From Zavarzinella formosa DSM 19928 (GTDB lineage Bacteria > Planctomycetota > Planctomycetia > Gemmatales > Gemmataceae), in assembly GCF_000255705.1 (NCBI RefSeq), contig NZ_JH636439.1:2086629-2123251 (forward strand): a stretch of DNA of 36,623 nucleotides, written 5' to 3'. The notes under the pieces were generated by a model. It made no database searches. It saw only the letters and a program-made list of their open reading frames with translations, and was not told the DNA's origin. Each line of letters starts with the position of its first letter. The stretch's first letter is position 1. Shown here piece after piece: positions 14,745-22,438 of this stretch. A program made the translations under genes and the position numbers.

Positions 14745-16052
14745 ATGTCAAAACCACTCATCTTCGGCAGCGTCTGCTCAGGGATCGAGGCCGCCAGCGT
14801 TGCTTGGCACCCGCTCGGATGGCAAGCCGCATTCTACTCGGAAATCGACCCGTTCCCCCGTGCCGTTCTCCAGCACCACTACCCTTCAACTCCGCTTCAC
14901 GGCGACTTCACCACCATCAGAAAGGATGAATATGCAGCTATCGATCTTCTCGTCGGAGGAACTCCGTGCCAGGCCTTCTCGGTCGCCGGACTTCGCAAAG
15001 GTTTTGCTGACGAGCGAGGCAACCTCACCCTTGAGTTTGTTCGGCTGGCTCAAAGGCTTCGCCCCCGCTGGCTGGTTTGGGAAAATGTCCCCGGTGTCCT
15101 GTCCTCTTACTCCGATTCCATGCCGCCGGGTGATTTGGAGGCTGGACAAGAATGGGAAGCCACAGAAGAAAGTGCTTTCGGATGTTTCCTCGCCGGGTTG
15201 GCTGAATGCGGGTATGGGTTCGCCTACCGGGTTCTTGACGCTCAGCATTTCGGAGTGCCACAAAGACGCAGGCGTGTGTTCGTTGTCGGATATCTTGGAG
15301 ACTGGCGACCTCCCGCAGCAGTACTTTTTGAGCGCGAAAGCTTGCTCGGGGATATTACGCCGCGCCGAGCAAAGGGGGAAAAACCTACCGTCTGCCCTAC
15401 ACTCCGCGCTGGAGGCAACCGCACGGGTGGAGATCGACCGCCCGGAACAGACGTTGACACTGCCGACAGCCTGATTGCCACGGCTCTGACAGCCCGTTAC
15501 CAGAAAGGTGCGGACAGCGAATGCACCACGACCTTTGTTACCCACGCTCTACGGGGAGAAGGGTTCGATGCCAGCGAGGACGGAACGGGTCGAGGAACCC
15601 CGCTCGTGCCGGTGACACCATTCACGTTGGCAATTCGCGGTCGCGGAGACGATCACCAACTTGAGTATCGCCAAGACGGCATCGCCAACGCCATCTTGAC
15701 ACCGAACGGCGGCCGAGCGGGAATCGGCGCGGGGGCTGTGGCATTCGCCCAGAACACCCGCGACGAACTCCGGTACATCGGAGGTGACGGACAGATCGTG
15801 GGGGCCTTGGCTGCCGAAACGGGCATGAAGCAGCAGAGCTACATTCAGCAACTGATGTCAGTTCGCCGCCTCACACCGAGGGAATGCGAGCGACTCCAAG
15901 GATTTCCCGATGACTACACGCTGGTCCCGAATCGTGGGAAGCCTGCCGCCGATGGGCCGAGATACAAATCGCTGGGAAACAGCATGGCCGTCCCTTGCAT
16001 GCGATTCATCGGGGAGCGGGTGCAGCAAGTAGAAAATCTGCTCGCAATCTGA
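14745..16052 (+). CDS. DNA (cytosine-5) methyltransferase, phage-type, orphan
   Basis: 435 residues with the C5 motifs in order: motif I FGSVCSGIEAAS (7-18), motif IV GGTPCQAFS with catalytic C75, motif VI ENV (113-115), motif VIII QRRRRVFVVG (173-182), a variable target-recognition region (about 190-350), and motifs IX/X RRLTPRECERLQGFPDDY and SLGNSMAVP. It transfers methyl from SAM to C5 of cytosine in a specific site. No cognate endonuclease is adjacent, so it is probably a phage-borne protective or regulatory enzyme. A ribosome binding site (AAGGAAGG) lies upstream. Confidence 0.95.
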   Translation: MSKPLIFGSVCSGIEAASVAWHPLGWQAAFYSEIDPFPRAVLQHHYPSTPLHGDFTTIRKDEYAAIDLLVGGTPCQAFSVAGLRKGFADERGNLTLEFVRLAQRLRPRWLVWENVPGVLSSYSDSMPPGDLEAGQEWEATEESAFGCFLAGLAECGYGFAYRVLDAQHFGVPQRRRRVFVVGYLGDWRPPAAVLFERESLLGDITPRRAKGEKPTVCPTLRAGGNRTGGDRPPGTDVDTADSLIATALTARYQKGADSECTTTFVTHALRGEGFDASEDGTGRGTPLVPVTPFTLAIRGRGDDHQLEYRQDGIANAILTPNGGRAGIGAGAVAFAQNTRDELRYIGGDGQIVGALAAETGMKQQSYIQQLMSVRRLTPRECERLQGFPDDYTLVPNRGKPAADGPRYKSLGNSMAVPCMRFIGERVQQVENLLAI

Positions 16053-16113
16053 GCCGGCGGGGCCGTCTTCACGGACGGTCCCCAAGCCACCTCATCCAAG
16101 GAAAGACCACCCC

Positions 16114-16338
16114 ATGACCCCAGCCCAACACATCCATGTCCACGCCACGAAACACCTCGGCACACGCGGACGCATCAGAGTCACCGGCGTGAAGCGGGAG
16201 GCCAACCTCTACTCCGCAATCGTCGAACTGATCACCCCGCACGCCATTGAGACTTACCGGGCATGGTTCGGAGGCGGGGCCATCGGCATGATCTACACCC
16301 GGACGACGATCATTTCTGCCATGCCTTTGTTCGTGTAA
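16114..16338 (+). CDS. Hypothetical phage-like protein, 74 residues
   Basis: MTPAQHIHVHATKHLGTRGR at the start, followed by short beta strands (GRIRVTGVKREANLYSAIVEL). AAGGAAAG lies upstream. It is His-rich at the N-terminus. No family recognised. A promoter of the four-copy type follows its stop. Confidence 0.55.
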   Translation: MTPAQHIHVHATKHLGTRGRIRVTGVKREANLYSAIVELITPHAIETYRAWFGGGAIGMIYTRTTIISAMPLFV

Positions 16339-16366
16339 AAATCGACATCGACCATTAAAAAACCGC

Positions 16367-16395
16367 TTGACCGAACGCGCAAATCGCGCTAGCGT
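16367..16395 (+). promoter_or_regulatory. Shared-type promoter copy 2 (TTGACC-N17-TAGCGT)
   Basis: TTGACC at 16367-16372 and TAGCGT at 16390-16395, 17 bases apart, preceded by aaaaaaccgc as in copies 1 and 4. The spacer gaacgcgcaaatcgcgc is nearly the same as in copy 1. It sits 30 bases before the gene at 16426. Confidence 0.7.
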
Positions 16396-16425
16396 CAGCA
16401 TGCCAACAACGAAAGGACTCGCCCC

Positions 16426-16701
16426 ATGAACGAACAACCCGACACCCACGCCGAAGCCGCACTGGAAACACTCGACACCTTCGACACCATTCTCGAAGAC
16501 GCCCTCACCTTCATGCTCTCAAAGTTTATTGCCAACGGCATGACACCGAGCCTGCACGACATGGAACGACTGGAGGAAGTCATGGAGGAGTCGTTGCAGC
16601 AATTCGACCACCACATGGACGCGGCGAGTGAATCGCGGGGGTTCGAGAGCTTGCGGACACGGAAGAAGGTGGTGGAGATTTACGGGGAGATGGTGGCATG
16701 A
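16426..16701 (+). CDS. Acidic helical phage-like protein
   Basis: 91 residues, strongly acidic (ALETLDTFDTILEDALTF, MERLEEVMEESLQQFDHH), ending with a basic helix. It is the first gene behind promoter copy 2, with GAAAGGA upstream, and overlaps the next start (ATGA). No family recognised. The acidic helices might suit a DNA mimic, but there is no direct evidence. Confidence 0.6.
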   Translation: MNEQPDTHAEAALETLDTFDTILEDALTFMLSKFIANGMTPSLHDMERLEEVMEESLQQFDHHMDAASESRGFESLRTRKKVVEIYGEMVA

Positions 16702-16868
16702 GCAATCCATCCCCAAGCTGGGTAATCACCGAAAAAGCCACTGGCAAAGCACTTGCGGAAACCTTCCTCCGGCACGTCGCCGAGGCGGTCAATACGGAGA
16801 AGTATCAGGCGGTTCCGATTACGGAATACCTGCAAGGGCTGAATCGCAAGATCAAGGAGGCCGCATGA
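16698..16868 (+). CDS. Small conserved phage-type protein (56 residues)
   Basis: MSNPSPSWVITEKATGKALA, then ETFLRHVAEAVNTEKYQAVP and ITEYLQGLNRKI. The WVI-x-TG, F-x3-V-x3-(V/I)NT-x-KY-x-(A/V)VPI-x-EYL pattern recurs in phage and prophage small proteins of unknown role. ATGA overlaps at both ends support it. Confidence 0.6.
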   Translation: MSNPSPSWVITEKATGKALAETFLRHVAEAVNTEKYQAVPITEYLQGLNRKIKEAA

Positions 16869-17128
16869 CCCCGGAACAGGAAATTACTGGGCTACGAACC
16901 CTGCTCGATGCATGGCGTGCCGACAGCCAACGGTACGAGTCGGGATTGCGTGACGTTCGCAAGCTTGCCATGCAGCATTATGATGCATCGGACTTTGAAA
17001 GCGACAACTGGCTTGAGCTAATCGCAAAGATCAACGCCGTACTCGCCCATGACAACCAGTGCGGCGTTTGCGGTGACCACCACGAAGGGGATGTGCCGTT
17101 CACTTGTGCGAATGGAGATGGAGAATGA
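16865..17128 (+). CDS. Phage-like protein with helical N-terminus and Cys cluster
   Basis: 87 residues. The N-terminal 60 residues are helical (MTPEQEITGLRTLLDAWRA). The C-terminus carries NQCGVCGDHHEGDVPFTCANG, which could bind zinc through three Cys and a His. The start is set by the ATGA overlap. It is coupled to the next gene as well. Confidence 0.6.
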   Translation: MTPEQEITGLRTLLDAWRADSQRYESGLRDVRKLAMQHYDASDFESDNWLELIAKINAVLAHDNQCGVCGDHHEGDVPFTCANGDGE

Positions 17129-17319
17129 CTGACGCCGAATGCCGCGAAATGCTTTGGCGGGTCAGTCAATCCGGCAATCCCAACAAGGCATGGATTTGCG
17201 ATGACACGGGAGCAAGATTGTCGGCCCTGATGACGCTCAAGGCGGCAAGGGAAATTGCTTGCAACCATAACCAGACCGTCAAGTTTTTGATGAACCACAT
17301 TGAGAAAGGCAGCCAATGA
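17125..17319 (+). CDS. Hypothetical phage-like protein, 64 residues
   Basis: MTDAECREMLWRVSQSGNPN at the start, then WICDDTGARLSALMTLKAAR. ATGA overlaps exist on both sides. No family recognised. Confidence 0.55.
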   Translation: MTDAECREMLWRVSQSGNPNKAWICDDTGARLSALMTLKAAREIACNHNQTVKFLMNHIEKGSQ

Positions 17320-17612
17320 CCAACGACAGACAGGTTAAAGCTGCGGCAGAAGCGCTTTGGAATAAGCACAAAGCCGACATGGGGGAAGCATGGTATGCCC
17401 CTTCCGAAACGTGGCACGGAGTTCCCGAGTCATCCCGTCAGGATTTCTACGAAGATGCCAAAACTGCCATCGCCGCCAGCGATGCCCAGTTCGTGCCCAT
17501 GCTGGCGAGTGCGATTAAAGAGAGCATGACCCACCAAAGCGGCATGAGTGCTTATGCGTTTAGTTCGCTGAAATGGGCGTTAGACCAACTGCCGGAGGAG
17601 TACCGCTCATGA
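17316..17612 (+). CDS. Helical phage-like protein, 98 residues
   Basis: MTNDRQVKAAAEALWNKHKA at the start, a short Trp-containing loop (SETWHGVPESSRQDFYEDAK) and further helices. The pattern VKAAAEAL...W..l....R..F...A..AI is common in phage small proteins of unknown role. Coupled by ATGA to both neighbours. Confidence 0.6.
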   Translation: MTNDRQVKAAAEALWNKHKADMGEAWYAPSETWHGVPESSRQDFYEDAKTAIAASDAQFVPMLASAIKESMTHQSGMSAYAFSSLKWALDQLPEEYRS

Positions 17613-17836
17613 CCAAACTCCAGCACATCGGCCAGTATGTCATCAACCCGGCGAACATCGCGTTCATGGCGGAAAAACGCAGCTACGATGGAAATCTTGG
17701 CACAAGGATTCACTTCAACGCTTACGCGGCATGTGCCAACGAGCAGGACAGCCACTTTGAGGCCTTGCATCTGGACATCCCCGACATCCAGCCGCTTACC
17801 CTCATGGAGATCATCAATAACGAGCCGGTGTTTTGA
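17609..17836 (+). CDS. Hypothetical phage-like protein, 75 residues
   Basis: MTKLQHIGQYVINPANIAFM at the start, with beta-rich sequence and an acidic C-terminus (LMEIINNEPVF). The short, strand-forming YVINPANI-x-F-x-(A/E)E-x-R-Y pattern recalls small phage proteins with a single SH3-like barrel; this is only a resemblance. ATGA overlap with the gene before it. Confidence 0.55.
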   Translation: MTKLQHIGQYVINPANIAFMAEKRSYDGNLGTRIHFNAYAACANEQDSHFEALHLDIPDIQPLTLMEIINNEPVF

Positions 17837-17837
17837 C

Positions 17838-18044
17838 GTGACCAAACCCCGCCGCTGCCACAACTGCTTGGAACCGGGAGCGTCATGCCGCTGGCCCCGT
17901 CTGCTCTAGGGATACATCTGGCTTTGTACGCAGTGCTGGTTCGCATTCCGTGACGGCGATTGGGGCTTCATCCATCGGCGAAGGGCAGTCTGGGAGGACA
18001 AGGCAGAGCGGATGCGGCCAGTCACAAGCCATCCGACTGACTAA
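17838..18044 (+). pseudogene. Zinc-knuckle protein gene split by an in-frame TAG
   Basis: A GTG-started frame encodes TKPRRCHNCLEPGASCRWPR and LL, then a TAG (17907-17909). It continues in the same frame as GYIWLCTQCWFAFRDGDWGF and IHRRRAVWEDKAER to a TAA at 18042. The two halves each carry a C-x2-C pair and would together make one four-Cys zinc site in a 67-residue protein. The simplest reading is a recent nonsense mutation. Amber suppression or a sequence error are alternatives. It is the last gene of the train that starts at 16426. Confidence 0.6.
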
Positions 18045-18379
18045 AACCCTGGAAAATGCGGCGTGCGCTCCGCTTCGTCTTTGCCCCCAGATTGACCCGA
18101 TGCTCCCATTGTGTCCAACTGCCCGGCGCGGTAAAGTCTTCAAGGGGCAGCCGACAAGCCATTCTGCAAAACGAATGCGCCAGACGTGGTTGAGGCCGGG
18201 CCCAAATGGGCGCAAGGTGCAGTTAGTGTGTTAGATTGCGCGTTTAGCCTTTGCCGGATTGACGCAAGTGGTATCCCGCAACTAACGACTTACGGCGATT
18301 ATCCACTGACGGGATACGCCGCGATAGCTTGCGCAGGGACGCAAGCTAATAACAAGTTCGGCCGCAGAGGGCGTAGCGG
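18045..18379. other. Gene-free stretch before the barstar-type gene
   Basis: About 335 bases without a believable gene. It contains partly self-complementary DNA (caactgcccggcg against ggtgcagttag) and, just before the barstar-type gene, gcaagctaataacaagttcg. This kind of sequence often surrounds small cassette-like genes in planctomycetes. No promoter is obvious. Confidence 0.35.
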
Positions 18380-19462
18380 ATGAGCAGCTTCCGAACCGAT
18401 CCCACCAACCCGCACTGCGTCCACCCGGACGACGTGCTGCGGATGGATCGGCTGTTGCTTCTCAACAGCCCGGTCGCGCTGTACGGCCCATCCGAGCGGC
18501 TGCGGCGGCACATCGCGGCGTTGGAGTCTTACGGCTACCGCTGCCCCGCGTTCGACTGCGGCGAGTGGGCGTCCGAGGCAGACATGCACCGGGCACTCGC
18601 GACTGGGCTAGAGTTCCCCGCCTACTACGGGCACAACCTGGACGCCCTCAACGACTGCCTGGGCGACCTGGATGTCCCGGAGGCGGGCGGCGTGGCTCTG
18701 GTGCTGTGGCGGTTCGATCGGTTCGCTCGGCTGCTGGCCGTGCGAACGTGGGACGTGCTGGACGTGATTGCCAGTGCCTCGTGGGTTCACCGGCTGTACG
18801 GCCGCCGTCTGCTGGGTCTGATACAGTCCGACGACCCGGACCTGCATTTCCCACCGGTTGGTGCCAGGCCGGTGATGTGGGTGTCCTGGGAGTGCCACAA
18901 ACAAGCCGAACCCGGCGCTGCAGCAGACTGCGGCAACGGTGATGGTTGGCCAGGGTGTCAAGTTGCATCGGTTGCCGCGGCCGATGAGCTTGGGCGTTCG
19001 GCAAGCGGTGAAAGGATGACGACAATGGCAGGTAATCGTCCAGTCCACCAAGCCTCTTTCAAATTCCGGGGCACGCGGTTTCTTCACGACTGGAACGCGT
19101 ACCGCAAAGCTTTAAAGCTCCGACGTTCTGACCGACCCATGCGTGACACCGACGGCCCGCCATGGGAGCGAATCGATGGACGGGGGTTTACCATCTGGGT
19201 GTCAGAGATTTGCTCGGCCAACAGACGGACAGAGTCCCCGGCTTGGGAGATACGGATGGAGTCCTTGGCGCTGCTGAACCCGGAGGGTCAGCAATGCTGG
19301 AGTGAAGCGTGCGAGGGCATCGAGCGGTTCATCAGGGCGTCTGGGTTGGAGAGGGTCGAGGACAGCACGGTGACGGTACAGCAAATTGGGACAGAAGGGC
19401 CGGACTCCGAACCATCTGCCGTGCCTAACCCCGCTGCTCTACCTCCAACTTCCCAAACGTGA
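18380..19462 (+). CDS. Barstar-type protein with non-homologous C-terminal run-on
   Basis: The frame encodes 360 residues, but only the first ~170 are recognisable. They include LLLLNSPVALYGPSERLRRH, then a barstar fold (about 50-165) with FDCGEWASEADMHRALATGL, EFPAYYGHNLDALNDCLGDL and PVGARPVMW. Barstar domains bind and inhibit small ribonucleases. Family members normally end soon after this point with a short Trp-Glu-containing tail. Here the frame runs on from WVSWECHKQAEPG into sequence of non-coding character, and later into a possible second coding segment (from about 19026, FRGTRFLHDWNAYRKALK). So the protein is probably a barstar homologue that lost its stop, or two pieces joined. No barnase-like partner is nearby. 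Confidence 0.65.
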   Translation: MSSFRTDPTNPHCVHPDDVLRMDRLLLLNSPVALYGPSERLRRHIAALESYGYRCPAFDCGEWASEADMHRALATGLEFPAYYGHNLDALNDCLGDLDVPEAGGVALVLWRFDRFARLLAVRTWDVLDVIASASWVHRLYGRRLLGLIQSDDPDLHFPPVGARPVMWVSWECHKQAEPGAAADCGNGDGWPGCQVASVAAADELGRSASGERMTTMAGNRPVHQASFKFRGTRFLHDWNAYRKALKLRRSDRPMRDTDGPPWERIDGRGFTIWVSEICSANRRTESPAWEIRMESLALLNPEGQQCWSEACEGIERFIRASGLERVEDSTVTVQQIGTEGPDSEPSAVPNPAALPPTSQT

Positions 19463-19906
19463 TCCCCGTCATCGATTAATTGCTCACTCATCACCTCCCC
19501 TGGCCCGAGCAACCCCATTCGTCTATCGTCGTCGCATGTCGCCCTCCCCTCAAGCCGCAGGCAGCGTTGAGACGAACTCCACCGCCTGCCCTATCCAGTC
19601 GTCCAACTGCTCGTCGCTTCGACCCCTTCCGGCTCGATCCTGACCAACCCCCAGAACTGCCGCCGCCCATCCCGGACGAGCCGACCCCGATCAAGGAACC
19701 GGCCCCGTCGTTCCTACCCCCGCCGATGCCGCACTGCGACACGGAGCGCCCTCACTCCCCGACCGCGGAGCCAAGGCGGGAGCCGGTGACGCTCCCGAAC
19801 CCGTCCGGGCCGTCAACCTCGCCGATGGAGCCGTTCGGTCATTGCGTTCGGCAGTCGGGCGCGGTACAGTCTTCATTTTGGTGGTCGTGTGACGTAAAGG
19901 AAGCTC
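19463..19906. other. Gene-free stretch with proline-rich relic
   Basis: About 440 bases. Frames remain open because of GC bias. One stretch (around 19610-19740, plus strand) encodes a proline/acid-rich run such as DPFRLDPDQPPELPPPIPDE, which may be the tail of a decayed gene. No start, binding site or domain supports a functional gene. Confidence 0.35.
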
Positions 19907-20476
19907 ATGGTTCGTTTCATCAAGCTGGCGGTGTTGCTCCTCACCCTAACCTCGGCTTCGAACGCCCGCGGACAAGATGCGGATGTCACGCAACTCAAGC
20001 AGCATATCGAACTTCTGCAAGCCAAGCTGGAGGCTGCAAACCTGAAGATCGAGAAGCTCCAAGAGGAGAATAAACAGCTCAAGGCCGGCGGTGCCAAGCC
20101 CGGCGCCCCACTGCTGAAGAAGGATTCGGTGTGGGAGGGGACTTACGTCCGAGAGGAGATCCCGCAGGGGGGGAATAAGGTCGAGAAGTTCAATTCAGAC
20201 GCCAAGTTCACGATCAAGAAACGAGACGGGGACAAGTACGAAGGTGAATTGTGGGTCGGCAACAATAAGTACGGCCTTCAGGTTGAGGGGACGGTCAATA
20301 AAGACGGATGGGTGACGATGAGCTTCCTGAGGGATTTGGCCGTAGATAAGTTTAGAAATGATATCATCGGGACCGGCGTGGGCAAAGGGTGGTTGAGGGA
20401 CAAGCAACTCGATATGAAAATCACCATCCAGCGCGTGACCTTTGCAGCCGAACTGAAGGTCAAACTCAAGGACTGA
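19907..20476 (+). CDS. Secreted coiled-coil and beta-barrel-like protein
   Basis: 189 residues. A signal peptide (MVRFIKLAVLLLTLTSASNA) is followed by a coiled coil (about 27-62, LKQHIELLQAKLEAANLKIE) and a Lys-rich beta domain (VWEGTYVREEIPQGGNKV, FTIKKRDGDKYEGELWVG). Both halves are typical of small exported planctomycete proteins of unknown role. The beta domain resembles that of 10279-10662. GGAAGC lies upstream. Confidence 0.7.
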   Translation: MVRFIKLAVLLLTLTSASNARGQDADVTQLKQHIELLQAKLEAANLKIEKLQEENKQLKAGGAKPGAPLLKKDSVWEGTYVREEIPQGGNKVEKFNSDAKFTIKKRDGDKYEGELWVGNNKYGLQVEGTVNKDGWVTMSFLRDLAVDKFRNDIIGTGVGKGWLRDKQLDMKITIQRVTFAAELKVKLKD

Positions 20477-20510
20477 GTCGTTTGTCTGCGTGCGCCGCCG
20501 AACCAGGCGG

Positions 20511-20612
20511 CTACTGCTCTTCCTCAGCCTTCGTGAACATGATGGCCGTGATCGCGTCCCCGTCGACCTTCACCAGCTCCCGCTTGCCCGAGCAGACACC
20601 CTTGTCTATCGT
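20511..20612 (-). pseudogene. Relic of a second copy of the relaxase-partner gene
   Basis: The minus strand reads CSGKRELVKVDGDAITAIMF and TKAEEEQ before a TAG. The intact gene at 23164-23550 ends CSGKREVARVNGDTITAITF and EKVVQDG. Fifteen of the 22 residues from CSGKRE to the Lys are the same. The rest of this copy is lost or out of frame. It suggests that a second mobilisation module was once present here. Confidence 0.65.
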
Positions 20613-20758
20613 CCCACCATGACGCCCGGCGCCGGGTTCTTAGTTGCGGCTGGCGGTTCAGTCGGTTAGTCTTACGGCGAAGCGTCACGTTGCCAAACCC
20701 TGGCCCGACGCTGCCCAGGTTCTCACACACGAAACGGCCCAATCAACCCCGGCCTGAC

Positions 20759-21178
20759 ATGCGTCACACCGTTCAATTCGCCATCATCGCTATCTTGGCC
20801 AGTCCGGCGGTTGCCGCCGAGCAGGTACGGCCCGCGGTCAGTTGGTCGGGTGTTGTGGCCGATCCGGCCTTGGAAAATTAGAAACCGATAGGCTCGTTAA
20901 TCGTGAGCAATCAGGCCTTCAATGGCCTGTGGAAAGCGTGGCGTCCAAAGGAACAGGTGCCGAACATTGACTTCTCGTCGTACTTCGTGGTCATTGTCAC
21001 CGCCTCTAAGCACACCACCCGCGTTATGCAAATCAATGTCGCGGATGACGGAGACGGGTCATTATTAACAAGCAGACTTAGCGGCGAAAAAGAGATGGAC
21101 GGGTTCGGATACGGGTTGGCTGTGTTCCAGAGGGCCAAGTTGAAGACGTTCGGCAAAAAAGCTATTCCGGCGAAGTGA
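20759..21178 (+). pseudogene. Secreted protein gene interrupted by an in-frame TAG
   Basis: The frame begins with a signal peptide (MRHTVQFAIIAILASPAVAA) and EQVRPAVSWSGVVADPALEN, then meets TAG at 20879-20881. It continues in the same frame as KPIGSLIVSNQAFNGLWKAW and RPKEQVPNIDF to a stop at 21178. The two parts together make a normal small exported protein of about 138 residues, so the TAG appears to be a nonsense mutation. Function unknown. Confidence 0.65.
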
Positions 21179-21630
21179 AATTGCCCTTAAACAGACAGAG
21201 CCATCTTATGAGGCCCGAAACAATCCGAAGCCGGACCCGCCGACTGTTGTGGGTGGTGATGTTGCTCATGATAGCTGCCGCTGTGTGGCTTTCTATTCCT
21301 CGCGAGCACCTGACGGAAGCGGATCTCGCGCTCATCGAACCGGGCATGCCCCTAGCCGAGGTGGAAAAGTTGCTTGGTGGTCCGGCTGGACTACGATGGA
21401 CAGATGCATTGCTTGTTACAGAGAAGAAAAGCTTTGTCAGGTATTCAGACAATGCGGGGAAGAGGGTATGGCATCAAGGGGTCAGGGAGTACCAAATCCA
21501 CCAATGGACCTTTGGTGACGTCTCTATTGTGGTGGTGGCCGATGTTGATGGATTGGTGGCATGCCGTCATCGATCGGTCTTCCCTCGGCCGCGTTGGGGC
21601 CGCCGCCTCCTGCGAATGATGGGATGGTAG
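21175..21630 (+). CDS. Membrane-anchored protein with OmlA/SmpA-like repeat
   Basis: 151 residues from a GTG overlapping the preceding stop; an ATG at 21208 is an alternative start. One membrane helix (LLWVVMLLMIAAAVWLSI) is followed by a periplasmic part with IEPGMPLAEVEKLLGGPAG and later VVVADVDGLVACRHRSV. The pattern G-M-x3-EVE-x-LLG-P followed by a D-x-DGxV hairpin resembles SmpA/OmlA-like folds, which are frequent in planctomycetes. Role unknown. The stop is TAG. Confidence 0.6.
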   Translation: MKLPLNRQSHLMRPETIRSRTRRLLWVVMLLMIAAAVWLSIPREHLTEADLALIEPGMPLAEVEKLLGGPAGLRWTDALLVTEKKSFVRYSDNAGKRVWHQGVREYQIHQWTFGDVSIVVVADVDGLVACRHRSVFPRPRWGRRLLRMMGW

Positions 21631-21642
21631 GGACTGCCTTGT

Positions 21643-21670
21643 CATTCCCCGTTTGACAATCTCGGCAAAA
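21643..21670. repeat. Direct repeat flanking the PRC-barrel gene, left copy
   Basis: attccccgtttgacaatctc followed by ggcaaaa. A close copy lies at 22351-22377 in the same orientation, 708 bases away, with the PRC-barrel gene between them. Confidence 0.55.
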
Positions 21671-21708
21671 CGGTTTTCAACCACATGCAGGTGGTGGGTG
21701 CAAATGAA

Positions 21709-21753
21709 AACAGGCCGCGAACCGCGGCATTAACGCCCGACTCGCGGCCTGTT
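21709..21753 (-). terminator. Rho-independent terminator of the PRC-barrel gene
   Basis: A perfect 12-base inverted repeat, aacaggccgcga (21709-21720) and tcgcggcctgtt (21742-21753), with a 21-base loop. On the minus strand the stem is followed by TTTTC and further T-rich bases. It lies 17 bases after the stop of the gene at 21770. Confidence 0.75.
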
Positions 21754-21769
21754 CCGTCATGAAGACGAT

Positions 21770-22195
21770 TTAACGGTTGAACAGACGCAGGGGACGGGGG
21801 GACAGGCCGTAATACTTGTACACTTCAGTCCGGTACGTCGGGGTGAAGTACGATGGGTAAGTGGTGGTGGTGTAGGTCGGGATGGCGTTGTACTGCTCGA
21901 CCGTCAACGGCACCATCGCCGTTCGCTTCTCAATGTCGAACGTGGCGGCCTCGAAGGGGACCGTCACCAGTTTGCCGTTGTTGTCAACGATCAGATACTC
22001 CAGGTTCCCGGCGGCATCGAACACAATGTCCTCAACGGTGCCGACTCCGGTGTCGCCTCCCTTAAGGAAAATCTTGGTGCCGATCACTTGCTTTGCCCGG
22101 AAATGACCGCCCGCCTTGACGGGTTCGGCGGCCATCGCCGTCGTGGCCATGAGAAATGCGGCCAACAAGCCACTGCGCAAAATTGTGCTCAACAT
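21770..22195 (-). CDS. Exported PRC-barrel domain protein
   Basis: 141 residues from the ATG preceded by AGGAG (acaggagcacaccga); the frame reaching 22432 lacks a binding site. A signal peptide (MLSTILRSGLLAAFLMATTA) is followed by a PRC-barrel (about 35-95: IGTKIFLKGGDTGVGTVEDI, NLEYLIVDNNGKLVTVPFEA) and a Tyr/Thr-rich C-terminal tail. PRC-barrels bind proteins or RNA; exported ones in planctomycetes have no known role. A terminator and a pair of direct repeats frame the gene. Confidence 0.8.
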   Translation of the reverse strand: MLSTILRSGLLAAFLMATTAMAAEPVKAGGHFRAKQVIGTKIFLKGGDTGVGTVEDIVFDAAGNLEYLIVDNNGKLVTVPFEAATFDIEKRTAMVPLTVEQYNAIPTYTTTTYPSYFTPTYRTEVYKYYGLSPRPLRLFNR

Positions 22196-22350
22196 TCGGT
22201 GTGCTCCTGTATTGTTCAAGTCGGTCATCCATTGAAAGCGAGCGATACTCGCAAGCATTATGGAACGGGGCGAATCAGGAGCAATTGACGCGCCGTTCCT
22301 TCGAGCAATCCAAGATGAAAGGTGAAAACGGTGCCTCATGAGGGTGTTTG

Positions 22351-22377
22351 CAATCCCCGTTTGACAATTCCGGCAAA
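22351..22377. repeat. Direct repeat flanking the PRC-barrel gene, right copy
   Basis: caatccccgtttgacaattc followed by cggcaaa, matching the copy at 21643-21670 over most positions (shared core ccccgtttgacaat). It lies 155 bases upstream of the PRC-barrel start. Confidence 0.55.
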
Positions 22378-22438
22378 GTCTGCCAGAAACGAAGCCGCTG
22401 CAGTGTTCTAGCACCGAGCGGCCTCTAACCACAAGCAG

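Noticed and set aside
14886-15545. Open frames overlapping the C5 methyltransferase on both strands
   Set aside because: They sit over conserved methyltransferase motifs and have no binding sites of their own.
17838-21178. General recoding of TAG as a sense codon
   Set aside because: Several sound genes in the window end in TAG (658-1512, 21175-21630, 27467-27799), so two in-frame TAGs are better explained as mutations unless suppression is shown.
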